Part shown: one piece after another, positions 1 to 8,611 of the stretch | Layout of the letters: every line of letters starts with the position of its first letter | How positions within the stretch are numbered: position 1 is the stretch's first letter | The notes under the pieces: model-generated | Database searches by the model: none | Seen by the model: the letters and a program-made list of their open reading frames with translations, nothing else | Told to the model about the DNA's origin: nothing | Made by a program: the position numbers and the translations under genes | Assembly (NCBI GenBank): GCA_013298775.1 | Contig: JAAFIV010000020.1 | Coordinates: forward strand, 1 to 64,000 | Source: Ignavibacteria bacterium | GTDB taxonomy: Bacteria > Bacteroidota > Ignavibacteria > Kapaibacteriales > UBA4661 | Direction of reading: 5' to 3' | DNA: 64,000 bases

Positions 1-191
1 ATCTGAAAGAGTTTTTTTTTGCATGAGGGCAGCCAAGCCAGGTGCCAACACTCTGCATATAATCAAGAATTGTCATCTGATTTTCTCCAAAATAAAGCAA
101 ATGTAAGCATTTCCGTAGTTTTCAGAAAGAATATTCATTGCCTCATTTTCCCATTGCCAATCCTTTCTTTTCATTTTTCATCACATCTCTC

Positions 192-1511
192 ATGCCTCAA
201 CAACCGCCTCCGATGTTTGATTCCATCAATCCGGCGCATCTCGACCTTGGTGATTTACAAACCAAGAAAATTGCTGAATTAACGCGCATCGCCAAGCAAT
301 TTGGCATTCCTGATTTCACGGATTTGCGGAAGCAAGATTTAATTTTCAAAATCACGGAAGCTGCCGCCGCATTCCAAATCCAACGCCACGAGCCGTCCAA
401 TGCGATGTCCTTCAACGAAGGCGTACTGGAGCTTCTCCCCGATGGCTACGGATTCCTCCGCTCGCCGCATTACAACTACCTTCCGTCGCTCGACGACATT
501 TACGTTTCGCCTTCGCAAATCAAGCGTTTTGGCTTGCGCACCGGCGACACTATCAATGGGCAAGTACGTCCGCCGAAAGAAGCGGAGCGGTTTTTCGCAC
601 TCTTGAAGGTGGATAGGGTCAATTATGTGGACCCTGAAATCATGCGCGACCGTACTATTTTCGATAACCTTACGCCGCTCTACGCGCAGAAACGCTTGCG
701 TCTCGAAACCACGCCCGGCGACTTGGATATGCGCATTGTGGATTTGCTCAGTCCTATCGGTAAAGGGCAGCGTGGCTTGATTGTATCGCCGCCAAAGTCT
801 GGTAAAACCGTGCTTTTGCAGAAATTTGCCAATAGCATTGCGCGAAATCACCCCGAAGTAAAATTGATTGTCTTGCTGATTGATGAACGCCCAGAGGAAG
901 TAACCGACATGAAGCAATCCGTCAAAGCAGAAGTGATTGCTTCTACCTTCGACGAGCCGCCAGAACGCCACGTACAGGTCGCGGAAATGGTCATGGAAAA
1001 AGCGAAACGTCTTGTGGAGGCGCGGAAAGATGTGGTGATTTTGCTAGATTCCATCACCCGTCTGGCGCGGGCGCACAACACCGTGATTCCGCACTCTGGG
1101 AAAATTCTTTCGGGCGGCGTGGATGCCAACGCGCTGCATAAGCCGAAACGCTTCTTTGGCGCGGCTCGCAACGTGGATGAAGGCGGCTCGCTGACAATTA
1201 TTGCGACCGCGCTTGTAGAAACGGGTAGTCGTATGGATGAGGTAATTTTTGAGGAATTCAAAGGCACAGGCAACATGGAGCTTGTTCTCGACCGCAAATT
1301 GGCTGAACGCCGCATCTTTCCTGCGATTGACAGCACTCGCTCTGGCACACGCCGCGAGGAACTGCTTCTCAGCGATGCGGAACTGAATCGCATTTGGATT
1401 CTCCGCAAACTCCTCGCCGACTACAACACCACCGAAGCAATGGAACTCCTCGTGGACCGCATAAAATCTACGCGCAGCAATGCAGAATTCCTTCAAGCAA
1501 TGAGTACCTAA
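192..1511 (+). CDS. rho: Transcription termination factor Rho
   Basis: This is the hexameric RNA helicase/ATPase that ends transcription at C-rich, ribosome-free RNA. The 439-residue product has the usual Rho length. It carries an N-terminal Rho_N helical region (about 18-60), a cold-shock-like RNA-binding domain (about 73-140, with [15 protein letters not shown]), and a RecA-type motor with Walker A SPPKSGKT at 199-206 and Walker B VVILLD at 281-286, followed by [10 protein letters not shown]. The ATG at 192 is chosen because the frame further upstream opens only with a TTG and adds a non-conserved hydrophobic stretch. No clear Shine-Dalgarno site precedes it. It lies alone ahead of a dispersed repeat and an ABC ATPase. 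Identification is secure; only the start is slightly open (an in-frame ATG lies seven codons in). Confidence 0.97.
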   Translation: MPQQPPPMFDSINPAHLDLGDLQTKKIAELTRIAKQFGIPDFTDLRKQDLIFKITEAAAAFQIQRHEPSNAMSFNEGVLELLPDGYGFLRSPHYNYLPSLDDIYVSPSQIKRFGLRTGDTINGQVRPPKEAERFFALLKVDRVNYVDPEIMRDRTIFDNLTPLYAQKRLRLETTPGDLDMRIVDLLSPIGKGQRGLIVSPPKSGKTVLLQKFANSIARNHPEVKLIVLLIDERPEEVTDMKQSVKAEVIASTFDEPPERHVQVAEMVMEKAKRLVEARKDVVILLDSITRLARAHNTVIPHSGKILSGGVDANALHKPKRFFGAARNVDEGGSLTIIATALVETGSRMDEVIFEEFKGTGNMELVLDRKLAERRIFPAIDSTRSGTRREELLLSDAELNRIWILRKLLADYNTTEAMELLVDRIKSTRSNAEFLQAMST

Positions 1512-1588
1512 GCCGAAGGCAAAAGGAATATGAAGCAACGTGATTCGTATCGCACAAACCTCGTGTAAGCCTTGCAGAATCAGGCTTT

Positions 1589-1665
1589 GGTAGCACAGAC
1601 ATTCTTATCTGTGTTTTTTCCTGAATCCCGCGCCAACACTCACAGACAAGAATGTCTGTACCACT
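1589..1665. repeat. Dispersed double-palindrome element (family A), degenerate copy
   Basis: Two inverted arms (GGTAGCACAGACATTCTTAT and ACAAGAATGTCTGTACCACT) face each other across about 35 bp. Each arm contains the near-palindrome AGACAAGAATGTCT. The same unit recurs at about ten other sites in the window. Confidence 0.85.
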
Positions 1666-1712
1666 GATTGAGATTGTGTCTATGGCGCAAGGACAAAAAA
1701 AAACAAGCAGCA

Positions 1713-2495
1713 ATGATTCAAATACAAAATCTCCATAAATCGTTTGGCGCGAAACGTGTTCTGAACGGCGTGAATCTGAGCATCCCCGCAGGTGAGACGA
1801 TGTGCGTTATCGGGCGTTCTGGTTGCGGAAAAAGTGTGCTTCTGAAGCACATTGTCGGCTTGCTGGCAGCCGACGAAGGCAGCGTCCATGTTGATGGACA
1901 AGATGTTCGCACACTGAAAGGAGAAGAGCTTTTTCGTCTTCGGCGGCGCGTTGGGTACGTCTTTCAAGGCGCAGCATTGTTCGATTCCATGACCGTGTAT
2001 GAAAACGTTGTGCTGGGATTGTACGAACACGGTGAACGCCGCTTGGACGTGCTAGACGGCGAAGCACGGCGCGTACTGGCTTCGGTGGGATTATTGCCCG
2101 ACATCAGCACCGCAAATACGCCCATTTTCGAGAAAGAATATGCGATTTTGCGGAATAAAAAACCATCGGATTTATCGGGGGGAATGCGAAAGCGTGTTGG
2201 CGTGGCACGAGCATTGGTGGGCAGTCCGAGCTACATTCTCTACGACGAACCAACGACAGGCTTAGACCCAATCACCTCCGAGCAGATTGATAATCTTATT
2301 CTCGAACTCTCGCAAAAGCTCAGTGTAACCTCAATCGTGATTACGCACGATATGTTTTCCGTCTATAAAGTCGCGAAAAGTGTGGCAATGCTGGAAGCGG
2401 GAAAGGTACATTTTTTCGGCACGGCAGAAGAGCTGCGAGCGAGTAATGATGAGGTTGTGCAGGAATTTATTGAACGGTACGAAGTGCGTGAGTAA
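1713..2495 (+). CDS. ABC transporter ATP-binding protein, MlaF-like
   Basis: This is a 260-residue ATPase subunit. It resembles the MlaF/Ttg2A class, which powers lipid movement between membranes together with an MlaE permease and an MCE protein. Visible motifs are Walker A GRSGCGKS (34-41), Q-loop Q85, signature LSGGM (154-158), Walker B ILYDEP (175-180) and switch H211. The ATG at 1713 immediately precedes the conserved first strand MIQIQNLHKSFG; an earlier in-frame start adds only repeat-derived sequence. A segment of about 20 residues at 130-150 lies between the helical region and the signature and seems longer than usual for this class. No permease or MCE gene is adjacent, so the transported substrate is inferred from family resemblance only. 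Confidence 0.85.
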   Translation: MIQIQNLHKSFGAKRVLNGVNLSIPAGETMCVIGRSGCGKSVLLKHIVGLLAADEGSVHVDGQDVRTLKGEELFRLRRRVGYVFQGAALFDSMTVYENVVLGLYEHGERRLDVLDGEARRVLASVGLLPDISTANTPIFEKEYAILRNKKPSDLSGGMRKRVGVARALVGSPSYILYDEPTTGLDPITSEQIDNLILELSQKLSVTSIVITHDMFSVYKVAKSVAMLEAGKVHFFGTAEELRASNDEVVQEFIERYEVRE

Positions 2496-2511
2496 ATGCG
2501 TTTTCTACCTA

Positions 2512-2671
2512 GTCAGGTCTTGGTCTTCCCGTCCTACCGTTTCTTAACGGTAGAACGGGTTTCACGGTAATATTTTCGGGGAAAACCATTACCGCGAAAA
2601 CCATTACCACGAAACTCATTACCACGAAACCCGTTCTACGCTTGGGAAAGCGTAGGACGGGAAAACCTGAC
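2512..2671. repeat. Nested inverted-repeat element with internal 15-17 bp tandem repeat (family D)
   Basis: This element fills most of the gap between the ABC ATPase and the Spy-like gene. Outer arms GTCAGGT/ACCTGAC and TTCCCGTCCTAC/GTAGGACGGGAA, and inner arms TAGAACGGGTTTC/GAAACCCGTTCTA, pair with each other. Small lateral hairpins (CCGTTTCTTAACGG and CGCTTGGGAAAGCG) interrupt the arms, so the strand could fold into a cruciform. The centre repeats an ACCATTACC-CGAAA unit three times. The CCGTCCTACCG part recurs near 32240 and 38440. Confidence 0.8.
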
Positions 2672-2845
2672 CAGTTACTGCGTTTTGTTAAAGAATTGTT
2701 AAAGCAAAGAATGGATTAAACCCTGCGAATACCACACGGTGTCTCACTTGTAGAATGCGCACCAATAGCGCAGATAGAACGCGGTACTTGTCAAGGTCTC
2801 TGCATTTGTTCTATTTTTTTCTTCATTTTTTACGGGAGATTCATC

Positions 2846-3322
2846 ATGGAATCCACACATATTCTTGCTGAATATCAGCATCGTTCTGGTGTTTGGGCGA
2901 CATTTCGCCAACACTTTGTCTCAAATGTTTTAGTTTTGGTTGGGTTGGCATTTCTCGCAACGGGCTTATTTGCTCAAATGCCGCAAGGTACGCCGGAGCA
3001 AATGGTAGAGCGACGTTTAGAGCATTTGTCGAAATCGCTCAAACTCAGCGATGACCAAAAAACAAAGCTGAAGCCGATTTTGGAAAATAGCATGAAAGAA
3101 ATGGCGAAAATCCGCGAGGAAAAGAAAGGCGACCGAAAAGCACTTCTGACCTCTGCGAAAGAGCGCATGGATGCAACCGAGAAAGAAATTTCCGCCATTC
3201 TCACGCCTGAACAGCAAACGAAATTCGCCGCACAACGCGATAAAATGCGCGATAAAATGGAAGACCGCATGAAAGAACGCGCAGAAAAGCGCAAAGCGGA
3301 AAAAGAAGCCGAGAAAAAGTAG
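2846..3322 (+). CDS. Spy/CpxP-like exported helical protein with LTxxQ motif
   Basis: This is a 158-residue protein with one hydrophobic export or anchor segment (about 25-43, ending LATGLFAQ) followed by an almost entirely helical, strongly charged domain. It carries LSDDQ (67-71) and LTPEQ (119-123), the spaced LTxxQ-type motifs of the Spy/CpxP family of periplasmic chaperones and stress sensors. The C-terminus is a run of Lys/Glu/Arg. A good Shine-Dalgarno sequence (GGGAG, about 8 nt upstream) supports the ATG at 2846. The N-terminal 24 residues before the hydrophobic segment are long for a signal peptide. The stop codon is followed directly by a MITE-like insertion. A role in envelope stress is inferred from the family. 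Confidence 0.75.
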   Translation: MESTHILAEYQHRSGVWATFRQHFVSNVLVLVGLAFLATGLFAQMPQGTPEQMVERRLEHLSKSLKLSDDQKTKLKPILENSMKEMAKIREEKKGDRKALLTSAKERMDATEKEISAILTPEQQTKFAAQRDKMRDKMEDRMKERAEKRKAEKEAEKK

Positions 3323-3329
3323 TTGGTAA

Positions 3330-3471
3330 CTCACCTTACGCATATCCTCGTGCCGCCCTCACCCCTCGCTACGCGAGACCCTCTCCCAGAGGGCGAGGGT
3401 TGATGAAGACTAGCTCTGAAGCCCTCTCCCTCTGGGAGAGGGTTGGGTGAGGGCGATGTGCGTAAGGTGAA
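3330..3471. mobile_element. MITE-like element, copy 1
   Basis: This is a 142-bp non-coding element. Terminal inverted repeats TCACCTTACGCA and TGCGTAAGGTGA bound an inner palindrome built on CCCTCTCCCAGAGGG. The 7-bp direct repeat TTGGTAA flanks it at 3323-3329 and 3472-3478, as expected for a target-site duplication. It starts one base after that repeat, directly behind the stop codon of the Spy-like gene. Confidence 0.85.
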
Positions 3472-3478
3472 TTGGTAA

Positions 3479-3742
3479 AATAATCGGCGAAAAAGAACAA
3501 AACGCTACAGAGCCCATCAATGCTTCCTTTTGCTCCTTCTATTGTAAGAGCGAGAGGAAGCATTGTGCATTGTGGAAAACCCGTTGCTTTGGGGATATTT
3601 TGCGTTTGTAAAGAACTCTTTTCAGTTGTAAATTCTGTGTCGCATTGCACAATGATTGCACAATGTATATCCGCAATTCACCGTTTCGTGAAGCAATTGT
3701 TGCGAAGCCGCATCTTTATTTTCTCACCATCGCATTTTTTGC
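3479..3742. other. Non-coding stretch upstream of the NUDIX gene
   Basis: Between the MITE copy and the NUDIX start I see no convincing gene. Reading frames here overlap the NUDIX gene out of frame and show no family motif. The stretch probably holds the promoter of the NUDIX gene, but no clear promoter boxes were recognised. Confidence 0.5.
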
Positions 3743-4300
3743 ATGATGATGTCCCCCTGGGAAACCCTCGAACGCTCGCTTGCAGCCGATTTGCGGATTT
3801 TCTCCGCCTACAAGGTGCAGCGAAAACACCCGAAAACAGGTGCCGTTGGAGATTTTACGCTCTTGGATTCCGCCGAATGGGTGAATATTCTCCCGCTTAC
3901 GGCAGACAACAAGGTCGTGATGGTGCGCCAATACAGGCATGGCACGGATGCAATCACGCTAGAATTGCCGGGCGGTTTGGTCGAGCGCGGCGAAAACCCT
4001 CTTCATGCAGGAATGCGCGAATGCCGCGAGGAAACTGGTTATGCAGCATTGGAAGACGCAACCTTGCTGGGTGTGAATGAACCCAATCCAGCATTTATGA
4101 ACAATCGTTGTCATTCGTTTTTGTGGCGAAATTGCTCATTGCAACACGGACAAACACTGGATGAATTTGAAGATATTGAAGTTGTCCTGCTTCCAATGGA
4201 CGAAATTCCCGCACGCATTCTCGCGGGAGAAATCCAGCATTCACTTGTTTTGACCGCATTTTTCTTTTACTTTTTGCGAGAACAGTACGTTAAGAACTAA
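3743..4300 (+). CDS. NUDIX hydrolase, ADP-ribose pyrophosphatase type
   Basis: The 185-residue protein has a complete Nudix box at 78-100 (GLVERGENPLHAGM then RECREETGY), matching Gx5Ex7REUxEExGU, the Mg2+-binding helix that hydrolyses nucleoside diphosphates linked to another group. The preceding strands (VVMVRQYRHGTDAITLELPGG) closely resemble ADP-ribose/ADP-glucose pyrophosphatases, which recycle or clear ADP-ribose in the cytoplasm. Three consecutive ATG codons (3743, 3746, 3749) make the exact start ambiguous; the protein changes by at most two residues. It stands alone between a MITE copy and a family A repeat, so its substrate rests on family resemblance. Confidence 0.9.
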   Translation: MMMSPWETLERSLAADLRIFSAYKVQRKHPKTGAVGDFTLLDSAEWVNILPLTADNKVVMVRQYRHGTDAITLELPGGLVERGENPLHAGMRECREETGYAALEDATLLGVNEPNPAFMNNRCHSFLWRNCSLQHGQTLDEFEDIEVVLLPMDEIPARILAGEIQHSLVLTAFFFYFLREQYVKN

Positions 4301-4337
4301 GGATTGGATGAAAAAATACATATTGCAAAATCAAGGA

Positions 4338-4414
4338 GTGGCACAGACATTCTTGTTTGTGTTTGTCGTCTAAATCTCTCACCAATACTCACAGACAAGA
4401 ATGTCTGTGCCACT
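4338..4414. repeat. Family A double-palindrome element, near-perfect copy
   Basis: Inverted ends AGTGGCACAGACATTCTTGT and ACAAGAATGTCTGTGCCACT are perfect complements over 20 bp, enclosing about 37 bp. The copy at 36196-36273 has the same ends, with a few differences in the middle, and that at 34979-35054 is the same element reversed. It lies just upstream of parA. Confidence 0.9.
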
Positions 4415-4483
4415 ATCTGAAGAGCAAAAACCAAAAAATTCTTCGATTACGCTTCCACTTCTCTTTCATTTCATTTCTACCCT

Positions 4484-5350
4484 ATGGCACGAGTAATTGC
4501 CGTTGCAAATCAAAAAGGCGGGGTCGGTAAAACGACGACAGCGGTGAATCTTTCCGCATCGTTTGCCGCCGCCGAACAGCCTACACTCCTCATAGATATT
4601 GACCCGCAGGCAAATGCCTCGAATGGTCTTGGCATTCGCACTCGCGAGCTGGACAAGACTATCTATGAAGCTCTCGTCGGTACATTGCCCGTCGCAGAGG
4701 CGGTCGTGCATTCGGAAATGCCGTATTTGGATGTGCTTCCGTCGCACATCAATCTTGTGGGTGCGGAAATTGAAATTGTTGATGTGAAAAACAGGGAGCG
4801 ATTGCTTGCAGAGCGCATCAATTCTATTCGCCACAAATACAAGTTCGTGGTGATTGATTGCCCGCCCTCGCTTGGGCTTCTCACGCTGAACGCGCTCACC
4901 GCAGCCGATTCCATCCTTGTTCCCGTGCAGTGCGAATACTACGCGCTGGAGGGCTTGGGACAGCTTTTGAATACGATTTCGATTGTCCGCAAGCACCTCA
5001 ATCCGCGCTTGGAAATTGAAGGCGTATTGCTCACGATGTATGATAATCGCTTGCGCTTGTCGAATCAGGTGGTGCAAGAAGTGACGCGGCATTTGGGAGA
5101 GAAAGTCTGCAAAACGATTATTGGGCGCAATGTTCGCCTTGCCGAAGCTCCGTCGCACGGGAAGCCCGTTATTCTCTACGACGCACTTTCCATCGGCGCA
5201 AAGCATTATCTCGACCTTGCGAATGAAATTTTAGAACGCGAAAAAGTACGGCAAAATGGCGCGAGCGCGTCGGTGGAAAGCTCCATCGAAGCCGCATCGC
5301 AAGTTGCTTCTGCGGTTGCAAGCGCAATGACGCAGGAAGAGAAGAAGTAA
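4484..5350 (+). CDS. parA: Chromosome-partitioning ATPase ParA/Soj
   Basis: ParA is a deviant Walker-type ATPase that forms gradients on the nucleoid and moves ParB-bound origins. The 288-residue product begins [10 protein letters not shown] and continues directly into the deviant Walker A box KGGVGKTT (11-18). It also has the second box [10 protein letters not shown] (about 35-45) and [10 protein letters not shown]. The tail (about 262-288) is rich in Ala/Ser/Val and not conserved. The ATG at 4484 abuts the conserved first strand, which fixes the start. It is followed after about 210 bp of family A repeats by parB on the same strand, the standard parAB arrangement. No perfect parS palindrome was seen in the window. 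Confidence 0.96.
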   Translation: MARVIAVANQKGGVGKTTTAVNLSASFAAAEQPTLLIDIDPQANASNGLGIRTRELDKTIYEALVGTLPVAEAVVHSEMPYLDVLPSHINLVGAEIEIVDVKNRERLLAERINSIRHKYKFVVIDCPPSLGLLTLNALTAADSILVPVQCEYYALEGLGQLLNTISIVRKHLNPRLEIEGVLLTMYDNRLRLSNQVVQEVTRHLGEKVCKTIIGRNVRLAEAPSHGKPVILYDALSIGAKHYLDLANEILEREKVRQNGASASVESSIEAASQVASAVASAMTQEEKK

Positions 5351-5364
5351 AGGCAAATGGCTTC

Positions 5365-5476
5365 GGTAGCGCAGACACTCTTGTCTGCGCCTCTTCAACA
5401 TCGCATGGAGATTCGCAGACAAGAGTGTCTGCACTACCCAGTGGGGATTCGCAGACAAGAGTGTCTGCGCTACCCA
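5365..5476. repeat. Family A repeats, three arms, between parA and parB
   Basis: Three copies of the arm GCAGACAAGAGTGTCTGC occur (one inverted, two direct), joined to GGTAGCG or GCTACCC. Two adjacent direct copies are separated by only about 30 bp, suggesting a local duplication. The element splits the parAB transcript. Confidence 0.85.
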
Positions 5477-5560
5477 GAAGATTTTTGAAATCCTTTCCCA
5501 TCCTCGCAATTCGCGTTCAACAACGACCGAAATAGTTATCGCATTTTCACGGAAATCCTC

Positions 5561-6703
5561 ATGGCAAAACGCCCCATTTCTCTTGGCAAAGGCTTAGATG
5601 CTCTTCTGCCGACCAGTTTTTCGATAGACCCGCCGCAAGACCCACCCAGAGCCGACGATGGCAAATCTGTTGGCGTGATTGCAATGGTGGAAGTACCGCG
5701 TGTGCGCCCGAATCCTATGCAGCCGCGCCAAGACTTCGACCGTGAGGCGTTGGATGACTTGAAAAAGTCTATCAAAGAAAAGGGCGTTATCCAGCCAATT
5801 ACCGTGCGGAGAATGGACGATGGCTATGAGATTATTGCTGGAGAGCGGCGCGTGCGAGCCTCGACAGAGCTAGGTTTGGAGATTATTCCCGCCTACATTC
5901 TCGACATTGAAACCGATGCGGAAATGCTCGAACTCGCGCTCATTGAGAACGTGCAGCGCGAGAATTTGAACCCGATTGAAGTCGCGCTTGGCTATCGCCG
6001 TTTGATGGAGGAATGCAGTCTGACGCAAGAAGAAGTCGCGAAAAAAGTAGGCAAAGACCGCACCACGATTACCAATTTCATGCGTTTGCTGCGTTTGCCG
6101 AAAGATATTCAGCAGTCCCTCCGCAAGCGCACCTTGTCAATGGGACACGCCCGCGCTATTCTCGCAATTACCGATGAAACCAAGCAGCACGAGGTGTTTG
6201 AGTACGTGAAGTCGGGCGATGTTTCGGTGCGCAAGACAGAAGAATTAGTCAAGAAAATTGAATCTGGTTTTTCGATTGAAGAAGCAATTGCCGTCGAAAC
6301 ACCAGCAAATAAGCCGTCTTCTGGCAATGGCGCGTATTCGCCCGCAGATATGGATGTACCTGTAAGTGTGCCGCCTACGCCGCGCCACACGCCACCCGCG
6401 CCCGCTATCAGCACCGAAGGCTTTAAAATTCCCGAAGATATGCGCGATGAATTTCATCCCGCGAGCGAGGATTCATCCGAAGAAGAGAGCAATCAAGCGC
6501 GTTCTGAAGCAGCCACAGCCGCCGAGCGCGACCCAAATATCATTGCACTGGAAACGAAATTCCGCCATATTTTAGCCACGCAAGTCCGCATCAAATCTCG
6601 CGCAAACGGCAGTGGCAGTATTGAAATTGATTATTATTCTGTGGATGAACTCGAACGCCTTCAGGAATTGCTGGAAATTATTGAGCGCGAACAATACTCA
6701 TAA
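5561..6703 (+). CDS. parB: Chromosome-partitioning protein ParB/Spo0J
   Basis: ParB is the parS-binding CTPase clamp that loads at the origin and stimulates ParA. The 380-residue product opens with the typical SLGKGLDALLP. It then has the ParB/Srx CTP-binding region with GERRVRA (94-100) and the LIENVQRENLNPIEVA box (about 127-142), a helix-turn-helix about 154-175 (LTQEEVAKKVGKDRTTITNF), and a C-terminal dimerisation domain (about 325-380). Residues about 255-325 form a low-complexity linker rich in Pro, Ala, Ser and Glu. The start is fixed by the conserved N-terminus. It follows parA. Confidence 0.96.
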   Translation: MAKRPISLGKGLDALLPTSFSIDPPQDPPRADDGKSVGVIAMVEVPRVRPNPMQPRQDFDREALDDLKKSIKEKGVIQPITVRRMDDGYEIIAGERRVRASTELGLEIIPAYILDIETDAEMLELALIENVQRENLNPIEVALGYRRLMEECSLTQEEVAKKVGKDRTTITNFMRLLRLPKDIQQSLRKRTLSMGHARAILAITDETKQHEVFEYVKSGDVSVRKTEELVKKIESGFSIEEAIAVETPANKPSSGNGAYSPADMDVPVSVPPTPRHTPPAPAISTEGFKIPEDMRDEFHPASEDSSEEESNQARSEAATAAERDPNIIALETKFRHILATQVRIKSRANGSGSIEIDYYSVDELERLQELLEIIEREQYS

Positions 6704-6762
6704 GGAAAGCAAGGAAATACGAGGGCTGGGAGATGAAATGAGGAACTGAACAAGATTGTATT

Positions 6763-7527
6763 ATGCCTGAAACACTCTTTATCATCGGCGACGTTCACGG
6801 CTGCTACCACACACTCCGCTCGCTTGTGAAACAGCACTGGAAGCCTGATTCCATGCGGCTTATCCAGCTTGGCGACCTTACCGACAGAGGACATTTTATC
6901 CCCGAAACCATAGCATTTGTGCGGGATTTAGCGGAGAGCTATCCTGAAAAAACTGTCTTTTTGAAGGGGAATCATGAAGTAGATGTCCTTGCACGTTGGC
7001 GAGCGATTGAAGACGCACAAAAAGGAGAAACTTCCAATGAACACACTCCTTCAAATCAAGCAATGATGCGAGATGCAGGGATAGACATCATCAAATATTA
7101 CATCACAGAAAATTCTACTTTCCAACAATATTTCACCAAAGAACGCGCAGTGTTGCGCCTTGCAAGTGATATGGAGTGGTTAGAGGCTCGCCCATATTAT
7201 TGGGAAAACGACAACGTTTTTGTGAGCCATGCAGGTATTTCTGCTTACTGGGATAGTATTGACGAGGCATTGCAAGCAGATCACTCCGAAAGTATTCTTT
7301 GGACACGCTCGGTACTGAAAAATATCGGCAAACTCCAAGTAATAGGACACACGCCGCTTGCGAGCGGTTTTCCTAAATTTCGTGCGGAGGAAAACTGCTG
7401 GAACATTGATACGGGCGCAGTTTTCGGACGGCAACTTTCGGCATTGCATCTGACGCAAAGTGGCGAAGTGCTTGATTCTATCAGTATTCCCACCGCACGG
7501 ATTGATTATCAGCGCGTTGCTTTGTAA
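6763..7527 (+). CDS. Calcineurin-like metallophosphatase (PPP/ApaH-like)
   Basis: The 254-residue protein has the full set of PPP-type metallophosphatase motifs: GDVHG (9-13), GDLTDRG (37-43), GNHE (69-72), a later SHAG and an IGHTP. These bind two metal ions and remove phosphate from serine/threonine phosphoproteins or cleave dinucleoside polyphosphates. The order and spacing match small bacterial protein phosphatases and ApaH relatives; the sequence alone does not decide the substrate. The gene stands alone about 60 bp after parB on the same strand and could be co-transcribed with it. The ATG at 6763 sits at the conserved N-terminus. Confidence 0.9.
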   Translation: MPETLFIIGDVHGCYHTLRSLVKQHWKPDSMRLIQLGDLTDRGHFIPETIAFVRDLAESYPEKTVFLKGNHEVDVLARWRAIEDAQKGETSNEHTPSNQAMMRDAGIDIIKYYITENSTFQQYFTKERAVLRLASDMEWLEARPYYWENDNVFVSHAGISAYWDSIDEALQADHSESILWTRSVLKNIGKLQVIGHTPLASGFPKFRAEENCWNIDTGAVFGRQLSALHLTQSGEVLDSISIPTARIDYQRVAL

Positions 7528-7577
7528 ATCACTCCGTTGGTATTTTTGCCGTTTTCTTGATGTTTAGGACTTCCTCA

Positions 7578-7945
7578 AATGGCGCAGACAGGAGTGTTAT
7601 CTGTAGTGGAGTAGAAGTCATAGAGTTCTTTGACAATCAGAGTTTTGATAGTCCATGGAAAATGGCTTTGCAGCTTGTCGCATTCGCCCCCTTGATAAAG
7701 GGGGAACGGGGGATTGCTGTTTTGCGCGGTCTCCACCACCCCAAGCTCACGCGAAGGCGACCAAATCCCCCGTTCCCCCTTTATCAAGGGGGCGAAGGAT
7801 TGATGCGGCTTTCACGGCATTGTCGGCAAAAGACCGAACTACCAAAACTTTCGTTGTCAAAGACCATACTGCCGTCTACTCCAGTGCAGGTAACAGGAAT
7901 GTCTGTACCACTGCTGAAGAAGTTTTGTCGTGTACAAAGGTTGTT
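7578..7945. repeat. Large nested imperfect palindrome
   Basis: Most of the 437-bp gap before the hydrolase is one long inverted repeat. The innermost arms CCCCCTTGATAAAGGGGGAA and its complement (about 7687-7715 and 7765-7797) match closely. Further out, arms with TGGAGTAGA...TTCTTTGACAA...AGTTTTG pair imperfectly with the right side (about 7845-7900). The right edge carries a family A arm (GGAATGTCTGTACC) joined to GAAGAAGTTTTGTCGTGTAC, a junction also found near 13105-13130. Frames open through it only by chance and would add a false N-terminus to the next gene. Confidence 0.8.
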
Positions 7946-7964
7946 TATACAAAATCCTCTTCCC

Positions 7965-8603
7965 ATGAACATCTCGCAATCACCTTCTCAGCCGCATATT
8001 CTCTTTGTTCACGGCATTTTCAATACAGGACGAATTTTCGCACTCATGCTCCGCGACGCAAAAAAACACGGCTTCGTCGCGCACGCTCCTTCCTTGCACC
8101 GCGCTGACGGACGAGCAACGATGCGGGAGTTAGCCGAAGAAATCCGCGAGATTGTTGAGAAAAATATACCGCAAGATGCAGAATTACACGTTATTGGGTT
8201 TAGTATGGGCGGCGTAGTTGCACGCGAATACGCACAAATGCTGGGCGGAGCAAGGCGTATGCGGAGTTTGACCACCATCGGCAGCCCGCATAAAGGCAGC
8301 CTCTGGGCATATTTACATCCAATGCGTGGCGCACGCGATATGCGTTTTCAAAGCGAGTGTTTACGCGCTTTGCAGGACAATGAGCATGTACTAGGCGAGT
8401 TACCGTGCTTGGCAGTTCATACGCCATTCGACACGTCTATTTTGCCATACACCAGCGCAATATGGCATCACGCGCTGAACAAGCGATTCTGGCTGCAATT
8501 CCACCCCTTTATGACCTTTTCACCACGCATCCGCAAAACGGTGTGGCAGTTTATTCGAGAGCATTCTGTAAAAGCTAAAACACCTGTCCCTGAGCGGTTT
8601 TGA
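7965..8603 (+). CDS. Alpha/beta-fold hydrolase (lipase/esterase-like)
   Basis: The 212-residue protein begins with the hydrolase-fold strand HILFVHGIFNTG, whose HG forms part of the oxyanion hole (16-17). It has the nucleophile elbow GFSMGG at 78-83 with Ser80, followed by VAREYA and TIGSPHKGS, resembling triacylglycerol lipase and PGAP1-like enzymes. The C-terminal catalytic Asp and His cannot be assigned by eye. The ATG at 7965 is chosen because the longer open frame upstream is made of palindromic repeat DNA. It is convergent with the PAS kinase gene, with only 8 bp between their ends. The substrate is unknown. Confidence 0.8.
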   Translation: MNISQSPSQPHILFVHGIFNTGRIFALMLRDAKKHGFVAHAPSLHRADGRATMRELAEEIREIVEKNIPQDAELHVIGFSMGGVVAREYAQMLGGARRMRSLTTIGSPHKGSLWAYLHPMRGARDMRFQSECLRALQDNEHVLGELPCLAVHTPFDTSILPYTSAIWHHALNKRFWLQFHPFMTFSPRIRKTVWQFIREHSVKAKTPVPERF

Positions 8604-8611
8604 GCGAATCA

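Noticed and set aside
19..282. 87-codon frame at the left edge
   Set aside because: It overlaps rho in another frame, starts in rho's leader and has no motif.
2555..2575. parS site (GTTTCACGGTAA resembles TGTTTCACGTGAAACA)
   Set aside because: The palindrome is incomplete and is explained by the family D repeat; no perfect 16-bp parS was seen.
7557..7964. 136-codon N-terminal extension of the alpha/beta hydrolase
   Set aside because: It is translated from nested palindromic repeat DNA and the hydrolase fold starts right after the ATG at 7965.
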